Assembly (NCBI RefSeq): GCF_031200575.1
Contig: NZ_CP133597.1
Coordinates: 1,240,001 to 1,304,000, forward strand
DNA from: Ferroplasma sp.
GTDB lineage: Archaea; Thermoplasmatota; Thermoplasmata; Thermoplasmatales; Thermoplasmataceae
DNA: 64,000 nt
Direction of reading: 5' to 3'
Shown here: positions 9,040-17,535 of the stretch, in pieces
How positions within the stretch are numbered: position 1 is the first letter of the stretch
Layout: every line of letters starts with the position of its first letter
Translations under genes and position numbers: made by a program
Notes under the pieces: model-generated
What the model was told of the DNA's origin: nothing
Databases searched by the model: none
What the model saw: only the letters and a program-made list of their open reading frames with translations

Positions 9040-10137
9040 ATGGATTATAAATTTGAAGGAGAGACAATAAAAAGGAAACTTACCGATTCTGGCATATACA
9101 GCCCATTGAATGATTATAATCCTGATCCAGAGGAGGGAAAAATTTCCACAGGCTACAGCTATCCGATCAAGGCATTTGAAAAATTCTTAGGTTATTATGA
9201 CAGCTATTACAATATTGCATATAACCCGTCTATTTCTTTCAATACAGATTTCTCACTGATTTTCAGTGCCTGCATGTATAATAGGAATAAAGGAAATGAT
9301 ACTGTAATGCTGGATGGGAAACCTGCGGACAAATATATAGAAAGATACAGAAAGCCCCTAGAATTTTTCAGAAAAAACACAGGTGTTAAGGGTTCATTCT
9401 CTTTCTACATAAAAAGGTACAGAAAGTACAGCGATGCAAAGGGCATGAGTGAATCCTCAGCCGTAGCATCCGCTGTGTCCAGGAGCCTTGTAAAAAATAT
9501 ATTTGGCGAGGATGCAGGAAGAGATGACAGTACAGTATCCAGATATGCAAGGATGGTTTCAGGCTCTGGCACAAGGGCGGCGGTAAATGGCCCGTCAATC
9601 TGGCTCTCATATCCGGGAATAAATGAAAATGAATCCTATGCTGTTAAAATACCGGCTGATGTGAATAAAATAAGCTATGCAATATTTCCTGCAAATATAG
9701 ATTACCAGACCACTAGCGCTCACTCCGAAGCGGTCAAATCCCCATTTTACGATTCCTGGATAGGCGAAAAATACAGGAGGATTAATGAGATAATGACAGG
9801 GAATTTCAATACAGAAGACCTTATGGAAAGGGGACTGGAGGACATGTTCAGCCTCAACTCTGTGCTCATGTCCAGGGGCAATATTGTCCAGACACCGGAA
9901 AGCCTCGCCCTGCTGAAAAAATTCCTTGAATTCAGGAAGAGAAATGAAGGAATATATATCACAGGCGACACCGGACCATCACTCATGGTAATGTCAGCCG
10001 ATAGGAAATTGCTGGACGAATTCCTGGAAATCAGCGGGGGAAATTACCTAATAGGAAGTCATAACCCTGATGCGCACAAAAAATATCTAAATGCCTTCCG
10101 GAAAGAATCTGAGGAGTATTTTCAGTCAGTTAGTTAA
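9040..10137 (+). CDS. GHMP decarboxylase, probable mevalonate-3,5-bisphosphate decarboxylase
   Basis: A 365-aa member of the diphosphomevalonate decarboxylase family. Seen: the phosphate-binding loop KGMSESSAVASAVSRSL (family: GLSSSAS or GLASSAA type), ARMVSGSGTRAAVNGPSIW (family: ARxGSGSACRSxxGG), and GDTGPSLMVM, where Asp matches the catalytic aspartate of the family's DAGPN motif. Thermoplasma species use a variant isoprenoid route in which mevalonate is phosphorylated at C3 and then C5 and decarboxylated from the 3,5-bisphosphate. The retained aspartate argues for a decarboxylase and against mevalonate 3-kinase, whose homologues replace it. The family is clear; the precise substrate is inferred. 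Convergent with the Hsp70 gene, overlapping it by eight bases. Confidence 0.78.
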   Translation: MDYKFEGETIKRKLTDSGIYSPLNDYNPDPEEGKISTGYSYPIKAFEKFLGYYDSYYNIAYNPSISFNTDFSLIFSACMYNRNKGNDTVMLDGKPADKYIERYRKPLEFFRKNTGVKGSFSFYIKRYRKYSDAKGMSESSAVASAVSRSLVKNIFGEDAGRDDSTVSRYARMVSGSGTRAAVNGPSIWLSYPGINENESYAVKIPADVNKISYAIFPANIDYQTTSAHSEAVKSPFYDSWIGEKYRRINEIMTGNFNTEDLMERGLEDMFSLNSVLMSRGNIVQTPESLALLKKFLEFRKRNEGIYITGDTGPSLMVMSADRKLLDEFLEISGGNYLIGSHNPDAHKKYLNAFRKESEEYFQSVS

Positions 10138-11842
10138 TAATTTTATACTCCTTTTCCAGTTTCGGAACAAGCTGTGACAGCAATTTCACATTTTCCGCCT
10201 TTATGGCCCTGCTTACCCGGAGTATATCAGTATTTACATTATAATAAACGGTTCCGGATGAAAGCTGTTCGTTTGCTATGACCTTTAGCCTGTGCAGGAG
10301 ATCCTCTGCCCTATTCATGACCTCGGCCATTTTCTTCATTTCCGCATCCCGTTTGAAGTATGCCCTTACCTTCTCTTTCATTTCCCTTATTTCTTCAGGG
10401 CTGTGCTGCATTGAATTCTCAATTTTTATTTCCTTATGTGACCCTGTATCCCTGTCTGTGGCGGATACTGTAAGTATTCCATTTTTATCAACGCTGTAGG
10501 TAACATCCACAGATACCTCTCCCCTGGGGGCGGCCTTTATGCCTGTAAGTATGAATTTCCCCAGCTGGATATTATCAGACCCCATTGGCCTCTCACCCTG
10601 CACAGCCCTTACCTCTATCTCCTTCTGGTAGTCCCTTATTGTTGTAAATGGCCTTGTTGCACTGCATGGTATTCTGGAATTTGCCGGAATCATGGGTATA
10701 ACAATATCGTTGAGTATCACACTTCCCAGTGTCATGGGGACAACATCCTGTACCCGGATCCTTGAAACGTTTCCATTTTCTGTGTATGCATACCCGGAGG
10801 CTATAATAGAGGCACCAGTTGCAACAGCTGTTTCAGGGTTTATTCCCCCTGCCGATTTCATTGAAAGGTAATCCTCTATGGACATTCTCAACTGTGGCAT
10901 CCTCATCTGACCACCCGTGAGAAGCAGTACATCAATGCTCCTTCTGCCTATTCCGGAGGTTGAAATTGCCATGTCAATGCACCTGAAAATTTCAGGAAGA
11001 AGTGGCTGGATAATTTCATTCATCTCGATGGCTGACATACTGTATAATGTCTGCCCTGATTTTCCTCCTGCTCCTGGTATGCGTATCTGCGCCTCATTGC
11101 CCCCTGAAAGCTTTATTTTCAATTGCTCCGCAAGCACTTCGAGCCCTTCCGGGTAAGTTTTCAATCCCCTGCCATGCAGAAACGCCTTAATTTTTTCAAC
11201 TATGGCATTATCAATATCATTCCCGCCTAAATGTGTATTCCCATAGGTTCCCAGCACAGCAAAATTCCTGCCATTTACGTGCACCACACTAACGTCAGTT
11301 GTGCCAGCACCCATATCAAAAACAAGCATTGTTTTACCATCCATTGATGGATTTTTAGACCTGTATGCAATGGCAGCTGCGGTGGGCTCAGAAACGAGCT
11401 GTTTCACTTTTATGCCTGCTATTGTGGCTGCTTCCACTGTGGCATTCCTCTGGTTCTGCCCAAATCTGGCAGGCACTGCAATTACAGCCTCCCTCATCCT
11501 GTCATTCAGGAATGCCTCTGCATTTTTCTTCACATTCTCAAGCACTATGGCACTCAGTTCAACAGGGGAATGGAATTTTCCGTAGGACTGGTAAAGGTAT
11601 TCAGTACCCATCCTGGTTTTGAATGCAACTGCCCCATCTGCCTTTCCCTGCCGGATAAGCCTTTCGGCGTCCTTTCCTGAGAACATTCTGTCCGACCCAT
11701 CAAAGGCAACAGCACTTCTCATGGAATTTGCCCTTTTATTTCCGCTCAGGGGTATAACAACAGTGTTTATCTTTCCATCAGAAACCCCTGTGAATGCCGC
11801 TGCCGTATTTCCTGTACCAAGGTCTATCCCCAGTGAAAACAT
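10130..11842 (-). CDS. Divergent Hsp70/DnaK-family chaperone
   Basis: A 570-aa Hsp70 with nucleotide-binding motifs GIDLGTGNTAAAF (phosphate 1, residues 5-17), VFDMGAGTTDVSVV (phosphate 2, about 174-187) and LLLTGGQMRMPQLR (adenosine site, about 310-323), then a beta substrate domain (about 370-490) and a helical lid (about 490-570) that is shorter than in DnaK (610-640 aa total). The inter-domain linker, usually a hydrophobic LLLLDV stretch, here reads RIRVQDVVPMTLG, so the allosteric linker is altered. No grpE or dnaJ lies nearby, which suggests a second, specialised Hsp70 beside the housekeeping DnaK. It is divergent from the 421-aa gene at 11966. A strong Shine-Dalgarno precedes the ATG. 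Confidence 0.9.
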   Translation of the reverse strand: MFSLGIDLGTGNTAAAFTGVSDGKINTVVIPLSGNKRANSMRSAVAFDGSDRMFSGKDAERLIRQGKADGAVAFKTRMGTEYLYQSYGKFHSPVELSAIVLENVKKNAEAFLNDRMREAVIAVPARFGQNQRNATVEAATIAGIKVKQLVSEPTAAAIAYRSKNPSMDGKTMLVFDMGAGTTDVSVVHVNGRNFAVLGTYGNTHLGGNDIDNAIVEKIKAFLHGRGLKTYPEGLEVLAEQLKIKLSGGNEAQIRIPGAGGKSGQTLYSMSAIEMNEIIQPLLPEIFRCIDMAISTSGIGRRSIDVLLLTGGQMRMPQLRMSIEDYLSMKSAGGINPETAVATGASIIASGYAYTENGNVSRIRVQDVVPMTLGSVILNDIVIPMIPANSRIPCSATRPFTTIRDYQKEIEVRAVQGERPMGSDNIQLGKFILTGIKAAPRGEVSVDVTYSVDKNGILTVSATDRDTGSHKEIKIENSMQHSPEEIREMKEKVRAYFKRDAEMKKMAEVMNRAEDLLHRLKVIANEQLSSGTVYYNVNTDILRVSRAIKAENVKLLSQLVPKLEKEYKIIN

Positions 11843-11848
11843 TGAAAA

Positions 11849-11855
11849 ACCTCCT
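11849..11855 (-). promoter_or_regulatory. Strong Shine-Dalgarno of the Hsp70 gene
   Basis: On the minus strand AGGAGGT lies six bases before the ATG at 11842. It is a near-perfect match to the anti-Shine-Dalgarno end of 16S rRNA. Most first genes in this window have instead a TATA-like box about 25 bases before the start codon and look leaderless, so this gene must have a real 5' leader. It also confirms the chosen start. Confidence 0.8.
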
Positions 11856-11965
11856 GCATTTTAATACTCCAGTTACCATAACTGTATCTGATATATCTAA
11901 TCTTGTATGACTGCTGAATGACAAAATTTAAGTATATATAAGGATTATATCCATAGTGCATTTAA

Positions 11966-13231
11966 ATGGCATGGTATGAAGTCATCAACGGTTCTGCAGG
12001 CTCTGCGTATAATAAGAAGCTGTACAGCATCATAGGACAGAAATTCGGGCTTTTTTACTTCAATAGGGATAACAGGATACACGTATTTCTAAATACAAAT
12101 ACAAGATTTTCATTTGTTAAACAGTCAGTGGAGCTTGACCCCATAGACGAGATGCCCAAGATGAATCACTATTTTGTCTCAGGGGCAAGGAAGGAAAAGG
12201 ATTATTACGATACTGGCGTTGAATTTTCAGATATTAAGGGCATTATAGAGAAACTGGCGGACGGGCAGGGGGTCATGTTCTGGTTCATGTACTATGATAA
12301 GAAGCCGCCAAAGGACCAGTATGTTCTACAGGAGGACAAATACCTTGTAAGGATAATATTCATGCAGAGGGTTGACAAATTCAGCAAGCAGAAGCCAGAT
12401 GAGGATCTTACCAACGTTATCATGGGAATGATCCAGAATTCCATTAAGACAGAGATTACATGGAAGGAGTTAAAGGGCACCAGAAATAAAATCTATTCAG
12501 GTGACCTCATGCCGCCACTGCTGATAAGCAGAAAGAAGGTTCTGTACACGTATAAAGCCAGAATAGAGAACTTCCTTGAACTGGATTACAGCACAAAGGA
12601 GATGAAGCTCCCGCCAGGGCGGCAGGAAGAATCAGGATATCTGGAATTCAAGAGGGATGAATCGGACAATGCCATAATCCTTGATGAAAAATCGGAGATA
12701 ATCAATTCCATGGCAACAGGGGAGAAGGCATCTATTATTTCCGGGGAAGGAAAAATAGGGGTAGCAGCCAGAGCAATTGCAGAGGCAGAAAAGAACGGCA
12801 GGGAAATAGCCATACTGAACACTGCGAAATTTGACCCCTTCAAGAATATTATCAATAGCAACACAAGCTTCAGCATAAAGCGCTTCGATATAAGCCCTGA
12901 ATACTATGAAAGAAGGGTTGTATCCTCGGTTCAGGATAGCCAGTCACTGGCATCCAAGCTCTGGGCTGGTTTCGTAACAGGAACAGAATCACTGAGAAAT
13001 CCACTGATAATAGTCAATACAGCCAATGATATAATTCCGGTAAGCAACAGCGGGATACCATTGTATGAGAATGAATTCTGGAGCAGCTTTTTCAAGTTTT
13101 TTGGCACCGGAAGCAACGGCACGGGGATAATATTCCTCAAGGATGGGGAACAGGAAGCCATGAAATTATATGTGGATTATGCAATCAGGGCATCACGGGA
13201 TGACAGTTCCTTCGACATAATTAAAAATTAA
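11966..13231 (+). CDS. Unknown protein with degenerate P-loop-like region, Hsp70 neighbour
   Basis: A 421-aa protein I do not recognise. No signal peptide or membrane helix is seen. The N-terminal ~200 residues are mixed alpha/beta (MAWYEVINGSAGSAYNKKLY at the start). From about residue 245 a segment looks like a decayed NTPase: hydrophobic strand then SGEGKIGVAARAIAEA (a P-loop would read GxxxxGKS/T), and later NPLIIVNTANDIIPVSN where a Walker B acid would be expected. The resemblance is to HerA/STAND-type ATPases but catalytic residues are missing. It is transcribed divergently from the Hsp70 gene across 123 bases, with TATA-like GTATATATAAGG about 25-30 bases before its ATG. It may be a partner or client of that Hsp70; this is only inference. 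Confidence 0.7.
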   Translation: MAWYEVINGSAGSAYNKKLYSIIGQKFGLFYFNRDNRIHVFLNTNTRFSFVKQSVELDPIDEMPKMNHYFVSGARKEKDYYDTGVEFSDIKGIIEKLADGQGVMFWFMYYDKKPPKDQYVLQEDKYLVRIIFMQRVDKFSKQKPDEDLTNVIMGMIQNSIKTEITWKELKGTRNKIYSGDLMPPLLISRKKVLYTYKARIENFLELDYSTKEMKLPPGRQEESGYLEFKRDESDNAIILDEKSEIINSMATGEKASIISGEGKIGVAARAIAEAEKNGREIAILNTAKFDPFKNIINSNTSFSIKRFDISPEYYERRVVSSVQDSQSLASKLWAGFVTGTESLRNPLIIVNTANDIIPVSNSGIPLYENEFWSSFFKFFGTGSNGTGIIFLKDGEQEAMKLYVDYAIRASRDDSSFDIIKN

Positions 13232-13686
13232 TTGTACCCGTGCACCTTTATAAATTTAATTCCCAGCCTTGACGCCATTTTTCCATCGGTGCTTTCACTG
13301 TCCCCTATTACTATGGATGATTTAATATCTATCCCATACTTTTCGGCGGCCATCTCAATAAGCCCTGTTTCCGGTTTCCTGCAGCTGCAGTGCTCATCCG
13401 GCCTGTGGGGGCAGTAGAAAAACTCCTCTATCTTTATGCCATGCTTTATGAATATTTCAGCAAGCCTTGTGTTGAATGCTTCCATATCCTCTATGCTATA
13501 ATATCCCCTGTTGATCCCTGACTGGTTGGTTATCACAATGATTACATAGCCTTGATCATAGTAATCCTTCAGGACAGGTATTATGTCATCGTATATCTTC
13601 AGGTCTGAAATTTTATGCGTATAGCCATTATCATAATTCAATGTGCCGTCACGATCCACAAAAACTGCCTTCCTGAGTTTATCCAC
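13228..13686 (-). CDS. gmhB: HAD-family D,D-heptose 1,7-bisphosphate phosphatase-like protein
   Basis: A 152-aa HAD phosphatase of subfamily IIIA. Motif I is DRDGTLN (nucleophile and acid-base aspartates), motif II ITNQSGI, and a zinc-binding loop CPHRPDEHCSCRKPETG matches the GmhB Cys/His pattern; the late motif GDSESTDGKMA supplies the Mg ligand. GmhB removes the 7-phosphate of heptose bisphosphate; archaeal relatives may act on other sugar or histidinol phosphates. The start is GTG at 13686 with a TATA-like AT-rich stretch about 25 bases upstream. Its stop overlaps that of the convergent 421-aa gene within TTAA (13228-13231). Confidence 0.82.
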   Translation of the reverse strand: MDKLRKAVFVDRDGTLNYDNGYTHKISDLKIYDDIIPVLKDYYDQGYVIIVITNQSGINRGYYSIEDMEAFNTRLAEIFIKHGIKIEEFFYCPHRPDEHCSCRKPETGLIEMAAEKYGIDIKSSIVIGDSESTDGKMASRLGIKFIKVHGYN

Positions 13687-13775
13687 TTATAAGCATCATA
13701 TCATGAATCTAAAATTTATCCATTTGAAGTTTATAAATGGAATGCTTTCACCAGTGAAATGTATCTTGAATTTGT

Positions 13776-14846
13776 TCAGATCATATTTATAAAAAGGTAC
13801 AGAACAATCACTGTCAAAATTTCAAACCACAGGCCATCAGACATGCCGGCGCCACCAATAACACCCACGAAATTTGTTGCTTTACTGTGCTGCCTGTACA
13901 GTTTGGTTGCACGCCTGCCATGGATCTGATCGGACATAAGGCTCCCTACAAAAAGTGGAAGCAGGATAAACAGAACAGTGCCAGAATTCAGTGGAAGATT
14001 CAAAACAATGCTAGAAACCAGCCATGCCACGAAGATTATGGCAAGTCCTATGAGATTATCAGTTTGCGATGATACAACCGACCCTGTATATTCTCCACCG
14101 GAACCGATTTCTTCCTTGTCAAGGAGATAGAATGTTATAAATGATACAGTAAGCAGGATAAGGATAAGCTCCAGGAAACCTCTAATGGGGACAAACTGGC
14201 TAAAGCTGATGGCAGGCAGAACAGAAATAAAAAACATGAATGGCACTGATGCATTGATCCCGGCGCTATCTGTTATAACAATATAGAATAGGGATGATAT
14301 GTATGCGGCTAGAATAAAAATAACAAGAAAACCCGGTTTCAAAAAGTAGATATTCCCACGGTTTTCATAAAAAAGTGAGATAATTATGAGTACTGCATAA
14401 TAAATAGATGCTTCCACTGACATGTACTGGCGTTTCAAACCAGAATAGGATTCAGATATTCTTTCTGCCGGCTTATGAAAATGCACCTTCCATGATATGG
14501 ACCTGAAAACCATGAATATCCCTCCGAGAAGAAGTGAAAGGAAAATAGGAATGCCAAGCAGGTCGAGAAAAATATGCCCGGCAGTTAAGGGCGAAGAATG
14601 TACAAGAAATCTAACAAGATAGATGGCAAATGTACTCCAGAACCATATGAGAATGTATCCTATGGGATCCAGGTAATCCATAAAAACAACAGATATGGCA
14701 GAAATGACAACATCTGCTACAGCCAGATACAGTACGCCGTATAAGGTTAGAAGAAAATTTTCATAACTGGCGAACAGTAACAGAAGAAACAGGATAACCG
14801 AAACCGAGAAGAGTTTGATGCCATAATCGTTGGTTTCTAAACTCAC
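13776..14846 (-). CDS. DUF1614-like multi-pass membrane protein
   Basis: A 356-aa integral membrane protein with about ten predicted helices. The C-terminal region FVGVIGGAGMSDGLWFEILTV matches my memory of the conserved end of archaeal DUF1614 proteins (GVIGGAGxxDGI). A shorter conserved segment (SLMSDQIHGRRATKLYRQ) precedes it. Function of the family is unknown. The gene has its own AT-rich upstream region (14847-14900). Between its stop and gmhB is a perfect inverted repeat TCCATTT (13719-13725) / AAATGGA (13735-13741), which may be a terminator or an element in the gmhB promoter. Confidence 0.75.
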   Translation of the reverse strand: MSLETNDYGIKLFSVSVILFLLLLFASYENFLLTLYGVLYLAVADVVISAISVVFMDYLDPIGYILIWFWSTFAIYLVRFLVHSSPLTAGHIFLDLLGIPIFLSLLLGGIFMVFRSISWKVHFHKPAERISESYSGLKRQYMSVEASIYYAVLIIISLFYENRGNIYFLKPGFLVIFILAAYISSLFYIVITDSAGINASVPFMFFISVLPAISFSQFVPIRGFLELILILLTVSFITFYLLDKEEIGSGGEYTGSVVSSQTDNLIGLAIIFVAWLVSSIVLNLPLNSGTVLFILLPLFVGSLMSDQIHGRRATKLYRQHSKATNFVGVIGGAGMSDGLWFEILTVIVLYLFINMI

Positions 14847-14950
14847 AGGTCGCCAGTGGAAAATTATTATTAAATATTTCTATATGATTATATATATGCA
14901 AAGCTAGAAAATATGAATAAATTTTTGCATATAATTAATAGAAATAAAAA

Positions 14951-15739
14951 TTAGAGCTCGGCACATACAAAGCCTGTGTTGGGATTTACACTTTTAAGGG
15001 CTCTTTTCTGCATGGTTACCTTGAATCCTGCAGCCTCCAGCCTCTTTTTGATTTCATCAGGCGATCCCTCGTAAAGAATCTGTATGCGCTTAAACATCTT
15101 TAAACTGTCATCGTCCTCTGACAGAAGTTTTTTAATGGATGCTGAACCGTCAACCTTGAGAACGGCTGAATCCAGCTTGTACTTTTCCATAAGGTCTTTA
15201 AGTGAAACGTCGTTTTTCCCGTTGCAGTATGTGGACCTTGTAACAATAACACGTTTTTCAAGGTCATTGGCCTTCACGTTTTTTGACAGGGCATCGTAAA
15301 ATGATTCTTCCGGCACTGCTATAACTATTTTTGATTCATTCAGTGTAAAATATATTGGGGAATCGCCAACCTTGCTTCCTATGTCTATGACATTTTCATC
15401 TGCCACATTTAGAAAGGCGTATTCATTTGCCCCGAATGTACCAAGAAAGTTATGGTTCTGATCCATATTGCACATGAATAGCTGCCCTGATTTGTACTTA
15501 AAATTCATGCATCCTGGAACAAGGGAGTTCTCGAATGTAAAAAAGTCAAGATTGCTATTGCAGAGCCCATTCTCCACGCATAGAGAATACAGGTAAGTTT
15601 TCTGCATGTTCCAGAAGGAATCCTTGCCATTCTGGGCTATTATCTTAATATGCTCCTTCTTTGTAGCTAAATCAAGCATAACATGCCTGTAATTTTTATA
15701 TGCCATTTTATATCTTCTGATTGACTCTGTCAGACTCAT
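14951..15739 (-). CDS. FkbM-like SAM-dependent methyltransferase
   Basis: A 262-aa protein with a Rossmann methyltransferase motif I, NVIDIGSKVGDSPIYFTL (usual VIDIGANxGDSSIYF), a following acidic-strand region IVIAVPEESFYDALSKNVKAN, and an FkbM-type later strand SAVLKVDGSASIKKLLSED (usual LKIDxEGxE). The FkbM family O-methylates sugars or other small molecules. The loop that normally reads EP after the second strand reads PEESF here and the DxEG motif reads DGSA, so catalytic competence is uncertain. It stands alone, with noncoding DNA on both sides. Confidence 0.7.
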   Translation of the reverse strand: MSLTESIRRYKMAYKNYRHVMLDLATKKEHIKIIAQNGKDSFWNMQKTYLYSLCVENGLCNSNLDFFTFENSLVPGCMNFKYKSGQLFMCNMDQNHNFLGTFGANEYAFLNVADENVIDIGSKVGDSPIYFTLNESKIVIAVPEESFYDALSKNVKANDLEKRVIVTRSTYCNGKNDVSLKDLMEKYKLDSAVLKVDGSASIKKLLSEDDDSLKMFKRIQILYEGSPDEIKKRLEAAGFKVTMQKRALKSVNPNTGFVCAEL

Positions 15740-16160
15740 TGATGGGAATAGAATATCTATTTATAAATTTATATTTATTTTTAATGTGACAACCATAGCT
15801 TAATTTATCTTATATCAAAAAGATATGGTACAGGAACCTGTGCCACATTAAGACGTTATTTCCCCGGGGAGCTTTATAAAACACTATAATACCATTATTA
15901 GTGGCTATTATAAATTAAAGCACATATTATGGAGTGAGTGATACATCAACATCGCAATAGGTTCATTTGGATTAAAATAATATACTATGCAATATTCCAG
16001 TGGAATCCCTGAGAAATGATATATATACTCAAAGATTAAATATTATGATTAAACCAATATCATTCTAATTAAGGGAAATAACCTTATAATATGGTTATAT
16101 TATCGAAATGTTTTTATAGAAGTTTATAATAACCTATATGCCTTCAAAGAGGTGATTAAA
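15740..16160. other. 421-base noncoding stretch with three palindromes
   Basis: No credible gene was found. It holds three symmetric elements: GGTACAGGAACCTGTGCC inside a 26-base imperfect palindrome (15823-15848), a perfect TCCCCGGGGA (15861-15870), and ATTCCAGTGGAAT (15994-16006), whose core TTCCAGTGGAA resembles the dyad of archaeal origin recognition boxes. A TATA-like GCTTTATAAAA (15871-15881) lies just after the GC palindrome and could start a short transcript. The last part is the promoter of the next gene (GTTTATAATA near 16121-16131). A five-codon ATG frame (16138-16155, MPSKR) ends inside the next gene's Shine-Dalgarno. Confidence 0.55.
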
Positions 16161-16520
16161 ATGGCAGAGGTTAAGGAGATAAAAGAAACAGAAAAGAATG
16201 AAAAGGGACTGCTTATGGAAAGCAAATTTTCCTACCCGGGTGAGGTCATAACCAGGGAGTCCATGAACAGAATGGACGAGGTCTCAGAGGAAATCTTCGA
16301 TGTTTTCAGGAAATACGATCTCTCGATCTGGGATGCCAAAACCATAATGCCGTTCCTGATTGCCAAGATAGCCGGTGAGGCTAACGACAATGAAATGGAC
16401 ATTGTGGAGTACATAGACCTCTATCTGAAGCCCAACACAGTGGAGCTGTCCAGGGACCTGAGGAATTTCAGGAAGTTCTCTGATGGCATTCACCACAGGG
16501 TAGAAAGCGTAAGGCGCTGA
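16161..16520 (+). CDS. Small acidic protein, unknown function
   Basis: A 119-aa soluble protein with no family I recognise. It starts with a Lys/Glu-rich segment (MAEVKEIKETEKNEKG) and then appears all-helical (RESMNRMDEVSEEIFDVFRKYD, IVEYIDLYLKP). The codon choice looks more GC-rich and more uniform than in neighbours, which often marks high expression. ATG at 16161 was preferred over GTG at 16152 because AGAGGTGAT (16148-16156) is a good Shine-Dalgarno for the ATG and would overlap the GTG. Its long upstream noncoding region is unusual. moaC follows after 91 bases. Confidence 0.75.
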   Translation: MAEVKEIKETEKNEKGLLMESKFSYPGEVITRESMNRMDEVSEEIFDVFRKYDLSIWDAKTIMPFLIAKIAGEANDNEMDIVEYIDLYLKPNTVELSRDLRNFRKFSDGIHHRVESVRR

Positions 16521-16611
16521 TCCGCTAGATTAGTTTTATAGTTTTTCAATTTATTTTATTTATACTGCATACTTCTAAAAACTTTTTAGTATGTAAATAA
16601 CATAATATCTT

Positions 16612-17052
16612 ATGATAGATATTACGGATAAAAATACTGTAAGCCGGGAAGCAATGGCAACCGGCACCATCACACTGGAAAAGGAGACAGTGAAGCTCAT
16701 AAAGGAAAACAGGGTTAAAAAAGGTGATACGATTGAAACGGCAAAAATAGCCGGGACAATGGCCGTGAAGAACACTTCCTCCATGATACCATACTGCCAT
16801 CCCGTCCCTGTAATGTCCATAGATTTCAATTTCGATATAAAGGAATCAAAGATTGATGTTACATGCAGGGTTAAGGCTATATACAGGACAGGTGTTGAAA
16901 TGGAGGCAATTAATGGAGTCCAGACTGCCCTGCTGACCATATGGGATATGGTGAAATACCTGGAGAAGGATGAAACAGGCAATTATCCCCATACATCCAT
17001 AGGAAATATCTCTGTGCTGTACAAGAAGAAGGGTGATTCCTATACATCATGA
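16612..17052 (+). CDS. moaC: Cyclic pyranopterin monophosphate synthase MoaC
   Basis: A 146-aa protein that is clearly MoaC. It converts the 3',8-cyclo-GTP product of MoaA to cyclic pyranopterin monophosphate in molybdenum-cofactor synthesis. Seen: AGTMAVKNTSSMIPYCHPVPV (the IAGIMAAKKTxxLIPLCHPL motif) and TGVEMEAINGVQTALLTIWDMVK ([23 protein letters not shown]). Length is about average for archaeal MoaC. The next gene, moaB, starts with GTG inside its last codons, so they are co-translated. No moaA is present in this window. Confidence 0.97.
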   Translation: MIDITDKNTVSREAMATGTITLEKETVKLIKENRVKKGDTIETAKIAGTMAVKNTSSMIPYCHPVPVMSIDFNFDIKESKIDVTCRVKAIYRTGVEMEAINGVQTALLTIWDMVKYLEKDETGNYPHTSIGNISVLYKKKGDSYTS

Positions 17053-17506
17053 GGATAAAAAATACAGCTTAAGATACAGAATAGTCACGGTATCAACCAG
17101 CAGGACCATGGAAAACGACAGGTCAGGCACCATAATGGAGGAACTCCTTGAAAATAAGGCGTCTCGCGGATTGGTAAAGGATGATGAGGTCATGATCCTC
17201 TCTGACCTTTTCATAAACTATGGCAGTACAGATGTGTTCATTTACATAGGTGGAACCGGCATATCAAGGCTTGACCAGACATCCATGGCTATCCGGAAGA
17301 TTGCAGATCGTGAGGTTCGTGGGTTTGGAGAGCTTTTCAGGGAAAAATCTGGGGGAGTCTTCCCATACATATCGGATGCCTCATTGTTCATTTACAAGAA
17401 AAAAATTATATTCACTGTACCGGGTTCTGAGGATGCCCAGAAAATAGCATTTGAAATAATAAATGGCATGGTAAACCATCTCTACCATGAAATAAACAAG
17501 GAATAA
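17033..17506 (+). CDS. moaB: Molybdenum cofactor biosynthesis protein MoaB/MogA-like
   Basis: A 157-aa MoaB/MogA-fold protein, which adenylylates molybdopterin before metal insertion. Motifs: IVTVSTSRTMENDRSG near the N-terminus (VxTVSD(S/T)R...DxSG), DVFIYIGGTGISRLDQT (the GGTG motif; the usual RDxT is RLDQT here) and FPYISDASLF. The start is GTG at 17033 within the end of moaC (20-base overlap), preceded by GAAGAAGG as a Shine-Dalgarno. The REVRGFGELFR helix matches the family's PGFGExLR. The shared operon with moaC supports the role. Confidence 0.92.
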   Translation: MIPIHHEDKKYSLRYRIVTVSTSRTMENDRSGTIMEELLENKASRGLVKDDEVMILSDLFINYGSTDVFIYIGGTGISRLDQTSMAIRKIADREVRGFGELFREKSGGVFPYISDASLFIYKKKIIFTVPGSEDAQKIAFEIINGMVNHLYHEINKE

Positions 17507-17535
17507 ATTTATTAGTATATGTTAATTAGAGCTAT

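Noticed and set aside
10917-11864. Long frames opposite the Hsp70 gene
   Set aside because: They follow from the codon use of the Hsp70 gene on the other strand and give low-complexity Ser/Ala-rich products with no known motifs.
14847-14950. Small reading frame before the FkbM-like gene
   Set aside because: It is AT-rich with no frame of more than a few codons; only promoter-like sequence is seen.
17033-17052. moaC and moaB as one frameshifted gene
   Set aside because: Both are complete members of different families; the overlap with a GTG start is normal coupling.
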